Positions 7,393 to 15,182 of a DNA stretch of 22,963 nt are shown piece by piece. The translations under genes were made by a program, and so were the position numbers. The DNA is taken from assembly GCA_017521345.1 (NCBI GenBank), contig JAFXCU010000118.1:1-22963 (forward strand). Reading direction: 5' to 3'. The notes below the pieces were generated by a model. The model made no database searches. It was not told the origin of the DNA and was given only the letters and a program-made list of their open reading frames with translations. How positions within the stretch are numbered: position 1 is the first letter of the stretch; the number at the start of each line of letters is the position of its first letter. The stretch comes from Ruminiclostridium sp. Lineage in GTDB: Bacteria > Bacillota_A > Clostridia > Oscillospirales > Oscillospiraceae.

Positions 7393-8601
7393 TCACTTCA
7401 GCTTCCGGCGGATGTCCAGCAGATAAAGGGCCACCACACGGTCAAAATCATACAGATCCAGACCATACAGCTCCTGGATCCTGCGGAAACGGTAGACCAG
7501 CGTACTTTTGTGGATATGCAGAGCCTCTGCCGTCTTGGTAAACTGGAAGCGAAGGCGGCACCAGCACTCTATGATAGAGATGATCTCATCGTAATTGGGC
7601 GCATGAAGGATGGTCTGAAAGAGGGTGTTGGCCGCCTCTTCGCACAGATCCTCCGGAAGATTGGCTGCCAGCTTTTCCAGCATCACATCGGCGATGCTGA
7701 GGCAGGAATCCTCCCGGATCTTTGCCTGTAGGATGCGGAGGACAAAGGAGGCATTTTCGTAAGAGAGACGCAGCCCTTCCAGAGAACCGGCCATGGAGCC
7801 GATACCTACAAGGACCGGGTGTCCACTCTGGATGAGCTCCTGCTCCATCTCCTGACAGGTATGAAGGATGCTCTCCATGCTGCTTTCCTGAAGTCCATCG
7901 GGAAGACAGGCCAGCACCACGTACTCCGCATTGTTCTGGGGGCAGATAAAATCCTGGGAATCAGAAAAATACTTGCTCAGGATCTCAGTCACATGCTCTG
8001 CCGCCAGTCCCTTTTCTTCCTCGGTGAGCTGGCCATTCCCGTCCTGACCATTCTTGATCAGGATGGCCACCCTGGGCACGTTGAGATCCAGCCCCACCTC
8101 ATAGGCCAGACCGTAAACATCCTCAGGATCGCGGATGCGCTTGTCAAAGGTCACGATCTCGCGGATCAGATTCTGCTTGCGGTAATCCTGCTGGGCCGTG
8201 GTCTGCTGCTGGCTCTGGAAGCTCATAAAGATCTGCGCAAACTGCTGGATCAGGGCTGCGTATCGGGAGATCTCCTGGGGAGAGCCGGTGATGCCGATGG
8301 TGCCGATGACCTCTTCCCCCATAAAAAGAGGGATGGTCATGCCGGGCATGGTCCCTTCCAGCTTCATGGCGGCAGCGCTGTTGTGATAGGCCTTCTGCTT
8401 GGTCCGAATGACCTCAACAGAGGCCTCGTGAAGGGTCCCCTCACGGCTGGGATCGTTGCTGGACAGAATGTGGCTGGTTTCATCCGTGATGAGGACATTG
8501 CAGCCAATGGTCAGGCTGGCAGACTGGACCAGCTTGTCACACAGCTCCTTGTCCAGCACCCGTCTTGTGAAGATGTTATGATTTTCACGCTTGCCTTCCA
8601 T
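7393..8601 (-). CDS. CdaR/PucR-type transcriptional regulator (sugar-diacid regulator family)
   Basis: The ATG at 8601 is preferred over one at 8760 because GAGGAGG lies at proper distance upstream and the family N-terminus begins here, giving 402 residues. Residues about 10-140 resemble the diacid-recognition domain (ITDETSHILSSNDPSREGTLHEA, then PGMTIPLFMGEEVIGTIGITG). The middle (about 150-300) matches the GGDEF-like domain of this family, and the C-terminus (about 335-402) is the PucR helix-turn-helix (QFTKTAEALHIHKSTLVYRFRRI). CdaR proteins sense organic diacids and activate uptake and catabolic genes. It lies upstream of, and on the same strand as, the dehydrogenase-TRAP genes and divergent from eutV, so the TRAP locus is its likely target. 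The ligand is unknown. Confidence 0.85.
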   Translation of the reverse strand: MEGKRENHNIFTRRVLDKELCDKLVQSASLTIGCNVLITDETSHILSSNDPSREGTLHEASVEVIRTKQKAYHNSAAAMKLEGTMPGMTIPLFMGEEVIGTIGITGSPQEISRYAALIQQFAQIFMSFQSQQQTTAQQDYRKQNLIREIVTFDKRIRDPEDVYGLAYEVGLDLNVPRVAILIKNGQDGNGQLTEEEKGLAAEHVTEILSKYFSDSQDFICPQNNAEYVVLACLPDGLQESSMESILHTCQEMEQELIQSGHPVLVGIGSMAGSLEGLRLSYENASFVLRILQAKIREDSCLSIADVMLEKLAANLPEDLCEEAANTLFQTILHAPNYDEIISIIECWCRLRFQFTKTAEALHIHKSTLVYRFRRIQELYGLDLYDFDRVVALYLLDIRRKLK

Positions 8602-8673
8602 CCCTGTCTCCTCCTCAATGTAGTGGTACCTAAAAAATGATTGCGATTTGCTGTGATTTATGCTATTTTTAAC

Positions 8674-8705
8674 TTGAACACTGGTGCGATCAACAGGCTG
8701 TTCAA
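8674..8705. promoter_or_regulatory. Inverted repeat in the divergent cdaR-eutV region
   Basis: TTGAACA (8674-8680) and TGTTCAA (8699-8705) form a perfect 7-bp inverted repeat with an 18-base spacer. It would lie in the regulator gene's 5' untranslated region or act as a two-site operator between the divergent genes. The function is not known. Confidence 0.3.
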
Positions 8706-8731
8706 ACCCAAATTTTAGGTAATTTGTTTTT

Positions 8732-8760
8732 AACATACCACAAAACTTCGGTTTGGTCAA
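8732..8760 (-). promoter_or_regulatory. Probable sigma-70-type promoter of the CdaR-like gene
   Basis: On the minus strand TTGACC (8760-8755) is followed after exactly 17 bases by TATGTT (8737-8732), a good vegetative promoter match. It would give a leader of about 120 bases before the ATG at 8601. I found no equally clear plus-strand promoter for eutV in the 200-base divergent gap. Confidence 0.6.
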
Positions 8761-8801
8761 TTTAAGATTGCACTTTATTTTTCCATACGGAGGGAGACAG
8801 A

Positions 8802-9530
8802 TTGAAAAAAGTAATCATCGTCGATGACGAGCCCATCACTCGAATGGACCTGTCCGATATGCTCCAGGAACTGGGGTTCTCCGTGATTGGCGAGGCCGCT
8901 GACGGCTTCGACGCCATCGAACTCTGCCGTTCCCTCCATCCTGATGTGGTCCTGATGGACGTAAAAATGCCCATCTTTGACGGCTTGACTGCCTCTGAAA
9001 CGATCTTGGACGAAGACCTGGCAGAGTGCGTCATCCTTCTCACGGCATTCAGTGACCGTGAGGTCATTGAGCGTGCCAGCTCTGCCGGTGTCACCGGATA
9101 CCTGGTCAAGCCCATCGAGCAGAAGTCTCTGCTGCCCACCATTGAGGTGGCCTATGCCCAGAGCCAGCGGCTGAAAGAGATCCGTAAAAAGGCCGCAGAT
9201 GCCGAGCGTCAGATCCGGGAAAATCGCCAGATCATGAAAGCCCAGCAGTATCTTGCCAAGACCCAAGGCTGTTCTGAGAGCGAGGCCTACCGCCAGATGC
9301 GCAAGACCGCCATGGATAAGCGAATGTCTATTGCCGCCCTGGCCGAGCGCATCCTTCAGCAGGCTGCCCAAAATGATGACATTGCTGCTGTAAAGAAGAT
9401 CCTGATGGCCCGAAAGAACATGACCGATTCCCGGGCCTACCATTATATTTCAACTTACGCAAAGAGCCACAGATGCACCGTGGAACAGGCGGCCAAGGAG
9501 CTGAAAATCCTGTTCAGCAGGGAGGGCTGA
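8802..9530 (+). CDS. eutV: EutV response regulator with a receiver and two ANTAR-like RNA-binding domains
   Basis: It starts with TTG at 8802, placed by a GGAGGG site just upstream. The receiver domain (1-120) has the acidic pair D8-D9, phospho-acceptor D53 (VVLMDVKMP), T81 and K103. A coiled linker leads to an ANTAR domain at about 142-185 (AYRQMRKTAMDKR core). EutV proteins are normally about 190 residues and end here; this one has 242, and the extra part (195-238) repeats the ANTAR pattern (LMARKNMTDSRAYHYI, then A220, R224, A230). The two segments align without a gap over 37 residues. EutV is phosphorylated by EutW and binds paired hairpins in nascent RNA to block terminators. The eutW start is 3 bases after its stop. 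Confidence 0.9.
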   Translation: MKKVIIVDDEPITRMDLSDMLQELGFSVIGEAADGFDAIELCRSLHPDVVLMDVKMPIFDGLTASETILDEDLAECVILLTAFSDREVIERASSAGVTGYLVKPIEQKSLLPTIEVAYAQSQRLKEIRKKAADAERQIRENRQIMKAQQYLAKTQGCSESEAYRQMRKTAMDKRMSIAALAERILQQAAQNDDIAAVKKILMARKNMTDSRAYHYISTYAKSHRCTVEQAAKELKILFSREG

Positions 9531-9532
9531 CC

Positions 9533-10606
9533 ATGCTGAGTCAAATTTGTCAGGAACTGACCACCCTCTCCCCTGCCGATATCCAGCAGTTGGAGGACGT
9601 CAGCCGTCAGCTCCCTCTCATGGCCGAACTCACCGGCGCAGATGTTTTCATCGACTGCCCCACCAAAGACAATGAGATCGTGGTGGTGGCTCAGGCTAAG
9701 CCCACCTCCGGCAGTGCCTATGAGAAAAGCGTCATCGGAGAAATCATCCTGCGGCAGAAAGAGCCCGCTGTGTTCCATGCTCTGAAGATCCTCTCCCCTG
9801 CCCGGGACATCAAGGCCATTACCCAGGAAAACCACACGGTTCGCCAGGACGTGGTGCCCATCTTTAACCCAGAACAGCGGTGCATCGCTCTGCTCATCCG
9901 GGAACTGGACATCAGCGACGATGTGCTCCAGGAGAAAAAGTACCAGAGTCTGGCCAGAACTTATGAGAAGGAGGACAGCACCCTCCGCTCCAGCCAGATC
10001 AGCGAAGACACCACCACTCTCCGGGAGGTCCACCACCGGGTCAAGAACAACCTGCAGCTGGTGGCCAGCATCCTGAATATCCAGGCCCGCCGATGCGGCA
10101 ACGACTTTACCAAAAAAATTTTACAGGAAAATGTCAGTCGAGTCTTGTCAATTGCTGCGATCCATGATATATTGACACAGAATCGGGATGGTTTTCACCA
10201 AATCGACAGCATGACCCTGCTGGAACAACTGCGCAAAAACCTGCAGGCCTTTGTTCCCGATGGCAAGTCCATCACCATCAGTGTCAGCGGCTCTTCCGTG
10301 ATGCTGTCTCCCGACACAGCCAGTTCGGTCTCTCTGGTGGTCAACGAGCTGATCACCAACGCCTTGGAGCACGCTTTCGAGGACAGAGACTCCGGCTCTA
10401 TCCAAGTAGCCTTCCTGGCGGGCAGTCTGTTCCACACCGTGACCGTGGCAGACAACGGCAGTGGCTTTGATGTCACCACACCCCGCACAGGCAGCCTGGG
10501 GCTGAACATCGTGGACGCTACGGTCCGTGACCGCCTGCGCGGTCATATGACGGTGTATTCCAGTGCTGGCGGCACACGGATTTCATTTGACTTCAAAGCA
10601 GAATAA
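9533..10606 (+). CDS. eutW: EutW sensor histidine kinase
   Basis: The ATG at 9533 follows AGGGAGGG inside the end of eutV and gives 357 residues; an in-frame GTG/ATG-type start further upstream would overlap eutV by 60 bases and is not needed. Residues 1-130 match the PdtaS/EutW-type N-terminal sensor domain (ELTGADVFID, AKPTSGSAYEKSVIGE). The HisKA_2 phospho-acceptor box is REVHHRVKNNLQ (164-175, His167 or His168), followed by the ATPase domain with N-box NELITNALEHAF (271-282), DNGSGF (307-312) and GSLGLNIV (320-327). No membrane segment is visible, so it is a cytosolic kinase. It should respond to ethanolamine and phosphorylate EutV, as shown for Enterococcus homologues. Confidence 0.92.
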   Translation: MLSQICQELTTLSPADIQQLEDVSRQLPLMAELTGADVFIDCPTKDNEIVVVAQAKPTSGSAYEKSVIGEIILRQKEPAVFHALKILSPARDIKAITQENHTVRQDVVPIFNPEQRCIALLIRELDISDDVLQEKKYQSLARTYEKEDSTLRSSQISEDTTTLREVHHRVKNNLQLVASILNIQARRCGNDFTKKILQENVSRVLSIAAIHDILTQNRDGFHQIDSMTLLEQLRKNLQAFVPDGKSITISVSGSSVMLSPDTASSVSLVVNELITNALEHAFEDRDSGSIQVAFLAGSLFHTVTVADNGSGFDVTTPRTGSLGLNIVDATVRDRLRGHMTVYSSAGGTRISFDFKAE

Positions 10607-10611
10607 TACAT

Positions 10612-10647
10612 CTGCACAACAGAGTGCGGTTTGAAAGCAAGAAAGCT
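10612..10647 (+). promoter_or_regulatory. Candidate EutV-binding double hairpin (P1-P2) upstream of eutA
   Basis: P1 is a 6-bp stem, CTGCAC (10612-10617) with GTGCGG (10624-10629), around the hexaloop AACAGA. Six bases later P2 is AGC-AAGAAA-GCT (10636-10647). Two small hairpins with hexaloops beginning in A are the known ANTAR target form, and AGCAAGAAAGCTA fits the reported eut motif AGCAANGRRGCUY at 11 of 13 positions. The usual G at loop position 4 is A in both. P2 shares bases 10642-10647 with the following terminator, so the two structures exclude each other. Confidence 0.7.
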
Positions 10648-10679
10648 AGGGCGTTGCAAGACACGCCTTGGCTTTTTTT
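10642..10679 (+). terminator. EutV-controlled intrinsic terminator between eutW and eutA
   Basis: Bases 10642-10654 pair with 10663-10675 around the loop TGCAAGAC, with two G-U pairs, and the stem runs into an unbroken T7 (10673-10679). By default it should stop transcripts entering from eutVW. EutV binding to the overlapping P2 hairpin would free the structural eut genes. Confidence 0.85.
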
Positions 10680-10705
10680 GTCTTTTTTCAGAAAGGGGGG
10701 AATTT

Positions 10706-12136
10706 ATGCCGGATATTTTGAGTGTCGGTATCGACATTGGTACATCCACCACCCAGCTGGTTTTCAGCCGGATCACCATGGAAAACACCACCGGGTACTT
10801 CACGGTACCTCGTATCTCTATCGTAGATAAAGAGGTCATCTACAAGAGCTCCGTTCATATCACTCCCCTGGTCACGCCCGTCCTCATTGACGGTGAGGCT
10901 ATCCGGGATATCGTCGCCGAGGAATTCCGCCTGGCGGGATTCAGCCCCTCCGACGTGGACACGGGTGCCGTCATCATCACTGGTGAGTCTGCCCGCAAGG
11001 AGAACGCAGCCGCCGTGCTGGACAAGCTCAGCGGCTTTGCCGGTGAGTTCGTGGTCTCCACCGCTGGCCCTGACCTGGAATCCATCATTGCCGGCAAGGG
11101 CAGCGGTGCCTTCCAGTACAGCCTGGACAACAACTGCCGGGCGGTCAATCTGGACATCGGCGGCGGCACCACGAACATTGTTCTGTTCGACAACGGCGAC
11201 ACCATCAGCAAGGGCTGTCTGGACATCGGCGGACGACTGATCCGCCTGAAATCCGACCTGACTGTGGAACGTGTCAGCCCTGCCGCCCAGCTGGTGGCAG
11301 ATGCCGTAGGGATCACCCTGACCCCCGGTTCCAGAACTACCCTGGAGGACCTGACCCGCATCACCGATAAAATGGCCGACCTTCTGGCCCAGGCCATGTT
11401 CTTAAAACCCCAGGAGCCCCTCCTGTTGAAGATCCAGACCCCGGAAAGCTCCTGGCTGGAACTGGAAGGCCTTAAAATCGACCGGATCTGTTTTTCCGGC
11501 GGTGTGGCCGACTGCATCACCAGCGATTCCCAGGATCCTGTCCCCTCTGGTGACATCGGCATCCTTCTGGGCCGTTCCATTGCAAAGGGCCTTCTGATGG
11601 CCTCTATCCCCTCCATCCAGGGTGTGGAGACCATACGAGCCACTGTGGTGGGTGCCGGAACCTATACTACCAGCATCTCCGGCAGCACCATCACCTATGC
11701 CAACGAGCTCTTCCCCATGAAGAGTGTCCCTGCCCTGAAGCTGGGTCTCCAGGAGCAGGAACGCTGCTTTGCCGGGGATTCCGGTTTCCTGGCGGATAAG
11801 ATCCGCTGGTTCCTGGAGCAGAGCAGTTCGGATATCCTCATCCTGGCCCTGCCGGGTGAGGGCGACCCCAGCTATCCCCAGCTGAAAGCTCTGGCCCGCT
11901 GTCTGGCCAAGGGCATGGATCAGGGGCTTCCTGCCGGCGCTCCCGTACTGGTGGTGCTGGAGCAGGACATTGCCAAGGCCCTTGGCATCCTGCTGGAGGA
12001 GGAGCTGCAGGGCCGCAGAAAGGTCGCCTGCATCGACGGCATCAAAGTCGAGCAGGGAGACTACATCGACCTGGGCCGCCCGGTGATGGGTGGTCTGGTG
12101 ATCCCCGTTGTGGTCAAGACCCTATTATTTGGTTAA
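10706..12136 (+). CDS. eutA: EutA, reactivating factor of ethanolamine ammonia lyase
   Basis: The ATG at 10706 is chosen because it follows AAAGGGGGG; the longer frame from 10631 would start inside the terminator. The 476-residue product has the ASKHA ATPase fold: phosphate-1 motif VGIDIGTSTTQLVFSR (residues 7-22) and phosphate-2 motif NLDIGGGTTNIVLFD (about 147-161). EutA uses ATP to eject inactivated cobalamin from EutBC so that fresh adenosylcobalamin can bind. It is the first structural gene after the regulated terminator and is directly followed by eutB. The length and these motifs match known EutA proteins well. Confidence 0.94.
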   Translation: MPDILSVGIDIGTSTTQLVFSRITMENTTGYFTVPRISIVDKEVIYKSSVHITPLVTPVLIDGEAIRDIVAEEFRLAGFSPSDVDTGAVIITGESARKENAAAVLDKLSGFAGEFVVSTAGPDLESIIAGKGSGAFQYSLDNNCRAVNLDIGGGTTNIVLFDNGDTISKGCLDIGGRLIRLKSDLTVERVSPAAQLVADAVGITLTPGSRTTLEDLTRITDKMADLLAQAMFLKPQEPLLLKIQTPESSWLELEGLKIDRICFSGGVADCITSDSQDPVPSGDIGILLGRSIAKGLLMASIPSIQGVETIRATVVGAGTYTTSISGSTITYANELFPMKSVPALKLGLQEQERCFAGDSGFLADKIRWFLEQSSSDILILALPGEGDPSYPQLKALARCLAKGMDQGLPAGAPVLVVLEQDIAKALGILLEEELQGRRKVACIDGIKVEQGDYIDLGRPVMGGLVIPVVVKTLLFG

Positions 12137-12174
12137 CTAAAATCATTAGTTATAAATTGTTAGGAGTGTAGCGA

Positions 12175-13539
12175 ATGAAGCTGTCAACTGTTCTGGCTGG
12201 CAAACACTTCTCGTTCCGAGATGTGAAAGATGTGCTGGCCAAAGCAAATGAAAACAAGTCCGGCGATACCCTGGCCGGTATCGCTGCCACCTCCGACCTG
12301 GAGCGGATCGCCGCCAAAGAGGTGCTCAGCCACCTGCTGGTCCGTGATCTGCGGGAAAACCCGGTGGTCCCCTACGAGGATGACGAAGTGACCCGGATGA
12401 ACCAGGACTCCCTGGACACCCAGGTCTACAACGAGATCGCCAACTGGACCATGGCTGATCTTCGTGAGTACATCCTCAGCCATGAGTCCTCCGAGGAGGA
12501 CATCAAGCGCCTGAGCAAAGGTCTCACCGCCGAAGTGGTTGCCGGCGTGTGCAAGCTCATGAGCAACCTGGACCTGGTCTATGCGGCCAACAAAGTCCGC
12601 ATCGAGGCTACCTGCAACACCACTGTGGGCCGTCGCGGCACCCTGTCCACCCGTCTGCAGCCCAACCACCCCACCGACAGTGTGGAAGGCATCACTGCCT
12701 CCCTGTTTGAGGGTCTGAGCTACGGCTGCGGCGACGTGCTGCTGGGTCTGAACCCCGTTACCGACGCCCCCGCCACCCTGGGTGAAGTCCTGAAGCGTTT
12801 TGACGAAGTCAAGCGCAAGTTCGAGATCCCCACCCAGATCTGTGTCCTGGGTCACATCACCACCCAGATCGAGGCCGTGAAGAAGGGCGCCCCCTGCGAT
12901 ATGATCTTCCAGTCCATCGCAGGCAGCCAGAAGGGCAACTCCGCCTTCGGCTTCTCCGCCGCCACCGTCCGTGAGGCACAGGCTCTCATGCGGGAGAAGG
13001 GCACCGCCAAGGGCCCCAACGTCCTGTACTTCGAGACCGGCCAGGGCAGTGAGCTGTCCTCCGACGCTCACTACGGCGCAGACCAGGTGACCATGGAGTC
13101 CCGGTGCTACGCCTTCGCCCGTGAGTTCAATCCCTTCATGGTCAACACCGTGGTCGGCTTCATCGGCCCCGAGTACCTGTACGACAGCCGTCAGGTCATC
13201 CGTGCCGGTCTGGAGGACCACTTCATGGGTAAGCTCAGCGGCATCCCCATGGGCTGCGACTGCTGCTATACCAACCACATGATGGCCGACCAGAATGATA
13301 TTGAGAACCTGGCTCTGCTGCTGGCAAGCTGCGGCATCAACTACATTCTGGGTGTTCCCTCCAGCGATGACATCATGCTCAACTACCAGACCAACGCCTA
13401 CCACGACACCGCAGCCATCCGTGAGATCCTGGGTCTGCGCCCCATCCGTGAGTTCGAGCTGTGGCTGGAGAAGATGGGCATCATGGAAAACGGCCGCCTG
13501 ACCCGCCGGGCCGGCGACCCCACCATTTTCATGAAGTGA
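12175..13539 (+). CDS. eutB: EutB, ethanolamine ammonia lyase large subunit
   Basis: The 454-residue product has almost exactly the family length (453 in E. coli) and conserved segments across the TIM barrel, for example RRGTLSTRLQPNHPTDSVEGI (about 154-174), YFETGQGSELSSDAHYGADQ (about 284-303), and GIPMGCDCCYTNHMMADQND near 360. EutB binds ethanolamine and, with EutC and adenosylcobalamin, splits it by a radical route into acetaldehyde and ammonia in the compartment lumen. An AGGAGTG site precedes the ATG. The eutA-eutB gap of 38 bases holds only a weak AT-rich 7-bp hairpin (12134-12152). eutC follows after 13 bases. Confidence 0.97.
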   Translation: MKLSTVLAGKHFSFRDVKDVLAKANENKSGDTLAGIAATSDLERIAAKEVLSHLLVRDLRENPVVPYEDDEVTRMNQDSLDTQVYNEIANWTMADLREYILSHESSEEDIKRLSKGLTAEVVAGVCKLMSNLDLVYAANKVRIEATCNTTVGRRGTLSTRLQPNHPTDSVEGITASLFEGLSYGCGDVLLGLNPVTDAPATLGEVLKRFDEVKRKFEIPTQICVLGHITTQIEAVKKGAPCDMIFQSIAGSQKGNSAFGFSAATVREAQALMREKGTAKGPNVLYFETGQGSELSSDAHYGADQVTMESRCYAFAREFNPFMVNTVVGFIGPEYLYDSRQVIRAGLEDHFMGKLSGIPMGCDCCYTNHMMADQNDIENLALLLASCGINYILGVPSSDDIMLNYQTNAYHDTAAIREILGLRPIREFELWLEKMGIMENGRLTRRAGDPTIFMK

Positions 13540-13552
13540 GGAGGCCATAGAG

Positions 13553-14434
13553 ATGAACCAAGTGAATCCTGAACTGATCGCTGCCATCGTAACTGAGATC
13601 GTGAAGCAGCTGGAAACCACCGGCAGTGTCCGTCTGCCCGGTTCCTCCTCTTCTGCCGTCCCTGCACCCGCCAAGGAGTGGGAGGACATCACCTCCCCCG
13701 AGTGCAAGGCCATCCCTCTCATCGAGAACCCCGAAGACCCCGAAGCTCTCCAGCGCATGATGAAGCGCACCACCGCCCGCATCGGCGTGGGCCGTGCCGG
13801 CTCCCGTCTGAAGACCCAGACCATGCTGGCTCTCCGTGCCGACCATGCCCAGGCCCGTGACGCCGTCTTTGCAGACGTTGATCCCAAGGTCCTGGATGAG
13901 GCAGGTCTCTTCACCGTTCAGACCATGTGTGAGGACAAGAACACTTACGTCACCCGCCCTGACCTGGGCCGTCAGCTGAGCCCCGAGGCCGTCCAGACCC
14001 TGCGTGAAAAGTGCGTGGCCAACCCCGACGTGCAGATCTACGCTGCCGACGGTCTGAGCTCCACCGCCATCGAGGCAAACCTGAACAAGATCCTGCCCGT
14101 CATCACCGAGTCCCTGACCCGTATGGGCCTGAAGGTGGGCACCCCCTTCTACCTGCGGTTCGGCCGTGTGGGCTCTCAGGAGCACGTGGCAGAGACCCTG
14201 GGCGCCAAGGTGGTCTGCACCCTGATCGGTGAGCGTCCCGGTCTGGCTACCGCAGAAAGCATGAGTGCCTACATCGCTTACAATGCCTATGTGGGTATGC
14301 CCGAGTCCAAGCGTACCGTGGTCTCCAACATCCACAAGAACGGCACTGCTGCTGTTGAGGCCGGTGCCTATGTGGCCGAGGTCATTGCCAAGATCCTGGA
14401 GCAGAAGGCCAGCGGCGTGGACCTGGTGAAGTAA
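13553..14434 (+). CDS. eutC: EutC, ethanolamine ammonia lyase small subunit
   Basis: The 293-residue product matches the usual EutC length. The body contains recognisable family segments: ARIGVGRAGSRLKTQTML (about 79-96), LRADHAQARDAV (about 97-108) and, late, LIGERPGLATAESMSAYIAY (about 225-244). EutC carries the part of the enzyme that binds the cobalamin. Residues 4-20 (VNPELIAAIVTEIVKQL) form an amphipathic helix, followed by a flexible Ser/Pro/Ala linker to about residue 45. That is the form of an encapsulation peptide, and EutC N-termini are known to target the lyase to the microcompartment. A GAGGAGG site precedes the start. Confidence 0.96.
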   Translation: MNQVNPELIAAIVTEIVKQLETTGSVRLPGSSSSAVPAPAKEWEDITSPECKAIPLIENPEDPEALQRMMKRTTARIGVGRAGSRLKTQTMLALRADHAQARDAVFADVDPKVLDEAGLFTVQTMCEDKNTYVTRPDLGRQLSPEAVQTLREKCVANPDVQIYAADGLSSTAIEANLNKILPVITESLTRMGLKVGTPFYLRFGRVGSQEHVAETLGAKVVCTLIGERPGLATAESMSAYIAYNAYVGMPESKRTVVSNIHKNGTAAVEAGAYVAEVIAKILEQKASGVDLVK

Positions 14435-14449
14435 GAGGAGGAGAACCCT

Positions 14450-15103
14450 ATGCGCGGAAAAAGAATGGGCACCACCATCCTCAGCGTACGGATCATCCCC
14501 AATGCTGACCCCATGCTCCTGGCCCGCCTGGAGGTTCCGGAAGGCCATCGCAGCTTAGGTATCTTCACCTCTGACTGCGACGACGTCTCCTACGCCGCCC
14601 TGGACGAGGCCACCAAGAAGGCCATGGTCACCGTGGTCTACGCCCGGAGTATGTATGCCGGTGCAGGCAACGCCAGCACCGCACTGGCCGGTGAATTCAT
14701 CGGCATCCTGTCCGCCGAAAACCCCGCCGAGATCCGAAGCGGTCTGGAAGCTGCCATCGACTACTGCGAGAACGAGGCCAGCTTCTACAGTGCAAATGAC
14801 GACGATTCCATCGTCTACTTTGCCCACACCATTTCCCGGACCGGCACCTATCTGTCCAAGATGGCAGAGGTCCCTGAGGGCACTGCCATGGCCTACCTGA
14901 TCGCTCCCCCTCTGGAAGCCATGGTTGGCATGGATGCTGCGTTAAAGGCAGCTGATGTGGAGCTGAAGACCTTCTACGGTCCTCCCTCCGAAACCAACTT
15001 TGCAGGCGGTCTCCTGGTTGGAGACCAGGCAGCCTGCCGGGCAGCCTGTGAGGCCTTTGCAGAGACCATCTGCGAGATCGCAGACGCTCCCACCACCTAT
15101 TAA
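14450..15103 (+). CDS. eutL: EutL, trimeric tandem-BMC shell protein
   Basis: The 217-residue product has the EutL size and opening (LSVRIIPNADPMLLARLEVP, about 11-30), and carries two permuted BMC domains that pair into a pseudohexameric tile with a gated pore. The second domain shows AYLIAPPLEAMVGMDAALKAADV (about 149-171), the usual strand-helix of this fold. EutL is thought to let larger molecules such as ethanolamine or cofactors pass the shell. The ATG at 14450 follows GAGGAGGAGAA, 15 bases after eutC. A second Met at residue 6 has no better ribosome site. After eutL there is a hairpin and an 80-base gap before eutM. Confidence 0.94.
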   Translation: MRGKRMGTTILSVRIIPNADPMLLARLEVPEGHRSLGIFTSDCDDVSYAALDEATKKAMVTVVYARSMYAGAGNASTALAGEFIGILSAENPAEIRSGLEAAIDYCENEASFYSANDDDSIVYFAHTISRTGTYLSKMAEVPEGTAMAYLIAPPLEAMVGMDAALKAADVELKTFYGPPSETNFAGGLLVGDQAACRAACEAFAETICEIADAPTTY

Positions 15104-15111
15104 GTGATCCC

Positions 15112-15129
15112 ACTCCATGGATATGGAGT
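15112..15129 (+). other. Intercistronic hairpin between eutL and the first eutM
   Basis: ACTCCAT (15112-15118) and ATGGAGT (15123-15129) form a 7-bp stem with a GGAT loop, 8 bases after the eutL stop. No T-run follows, so it is not a normal terminator. It may protect an mRNA end or mark a processing site. Confidence 0.5.
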
Positions 15130-15182
15130 AAATATTAAATTTGTTAAGTAAAACCATTCAGTGAATCAATGGAGGTATTATT

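Noticed and set aside
8602..8760. Longer 455-residue form of the CdaR-like regulator
   Set aside because: The added 53 residues cover its own promoter -10 and lack family resemblance, while the 8601 start has a strong ribosome site.
8602..8801. Cobalamin riboswitch upstream of eutV
   Set aside because: I looked for a B12-box (GCCACTG-like) and the multi-stem context expected for the class; only CACTGG occurs, and the gap of 200 bases holds a divergent promoter.
10631..10705. Upstream in-frame start giving a 501-residue EutA
   Set aside because: It lies in the terminator and EutV site, has no ribosome site, and would add a non-family 25-residue tail.
12184..13914. Long minus-strand open frame (576 codons) across eutB and eutC
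   Set aside because: It spans two well-identified genes on the other strand and has a low-complexity Val/Gly/His composition. Similar antisense frames cover eutE and pduS for the same compositional reason.
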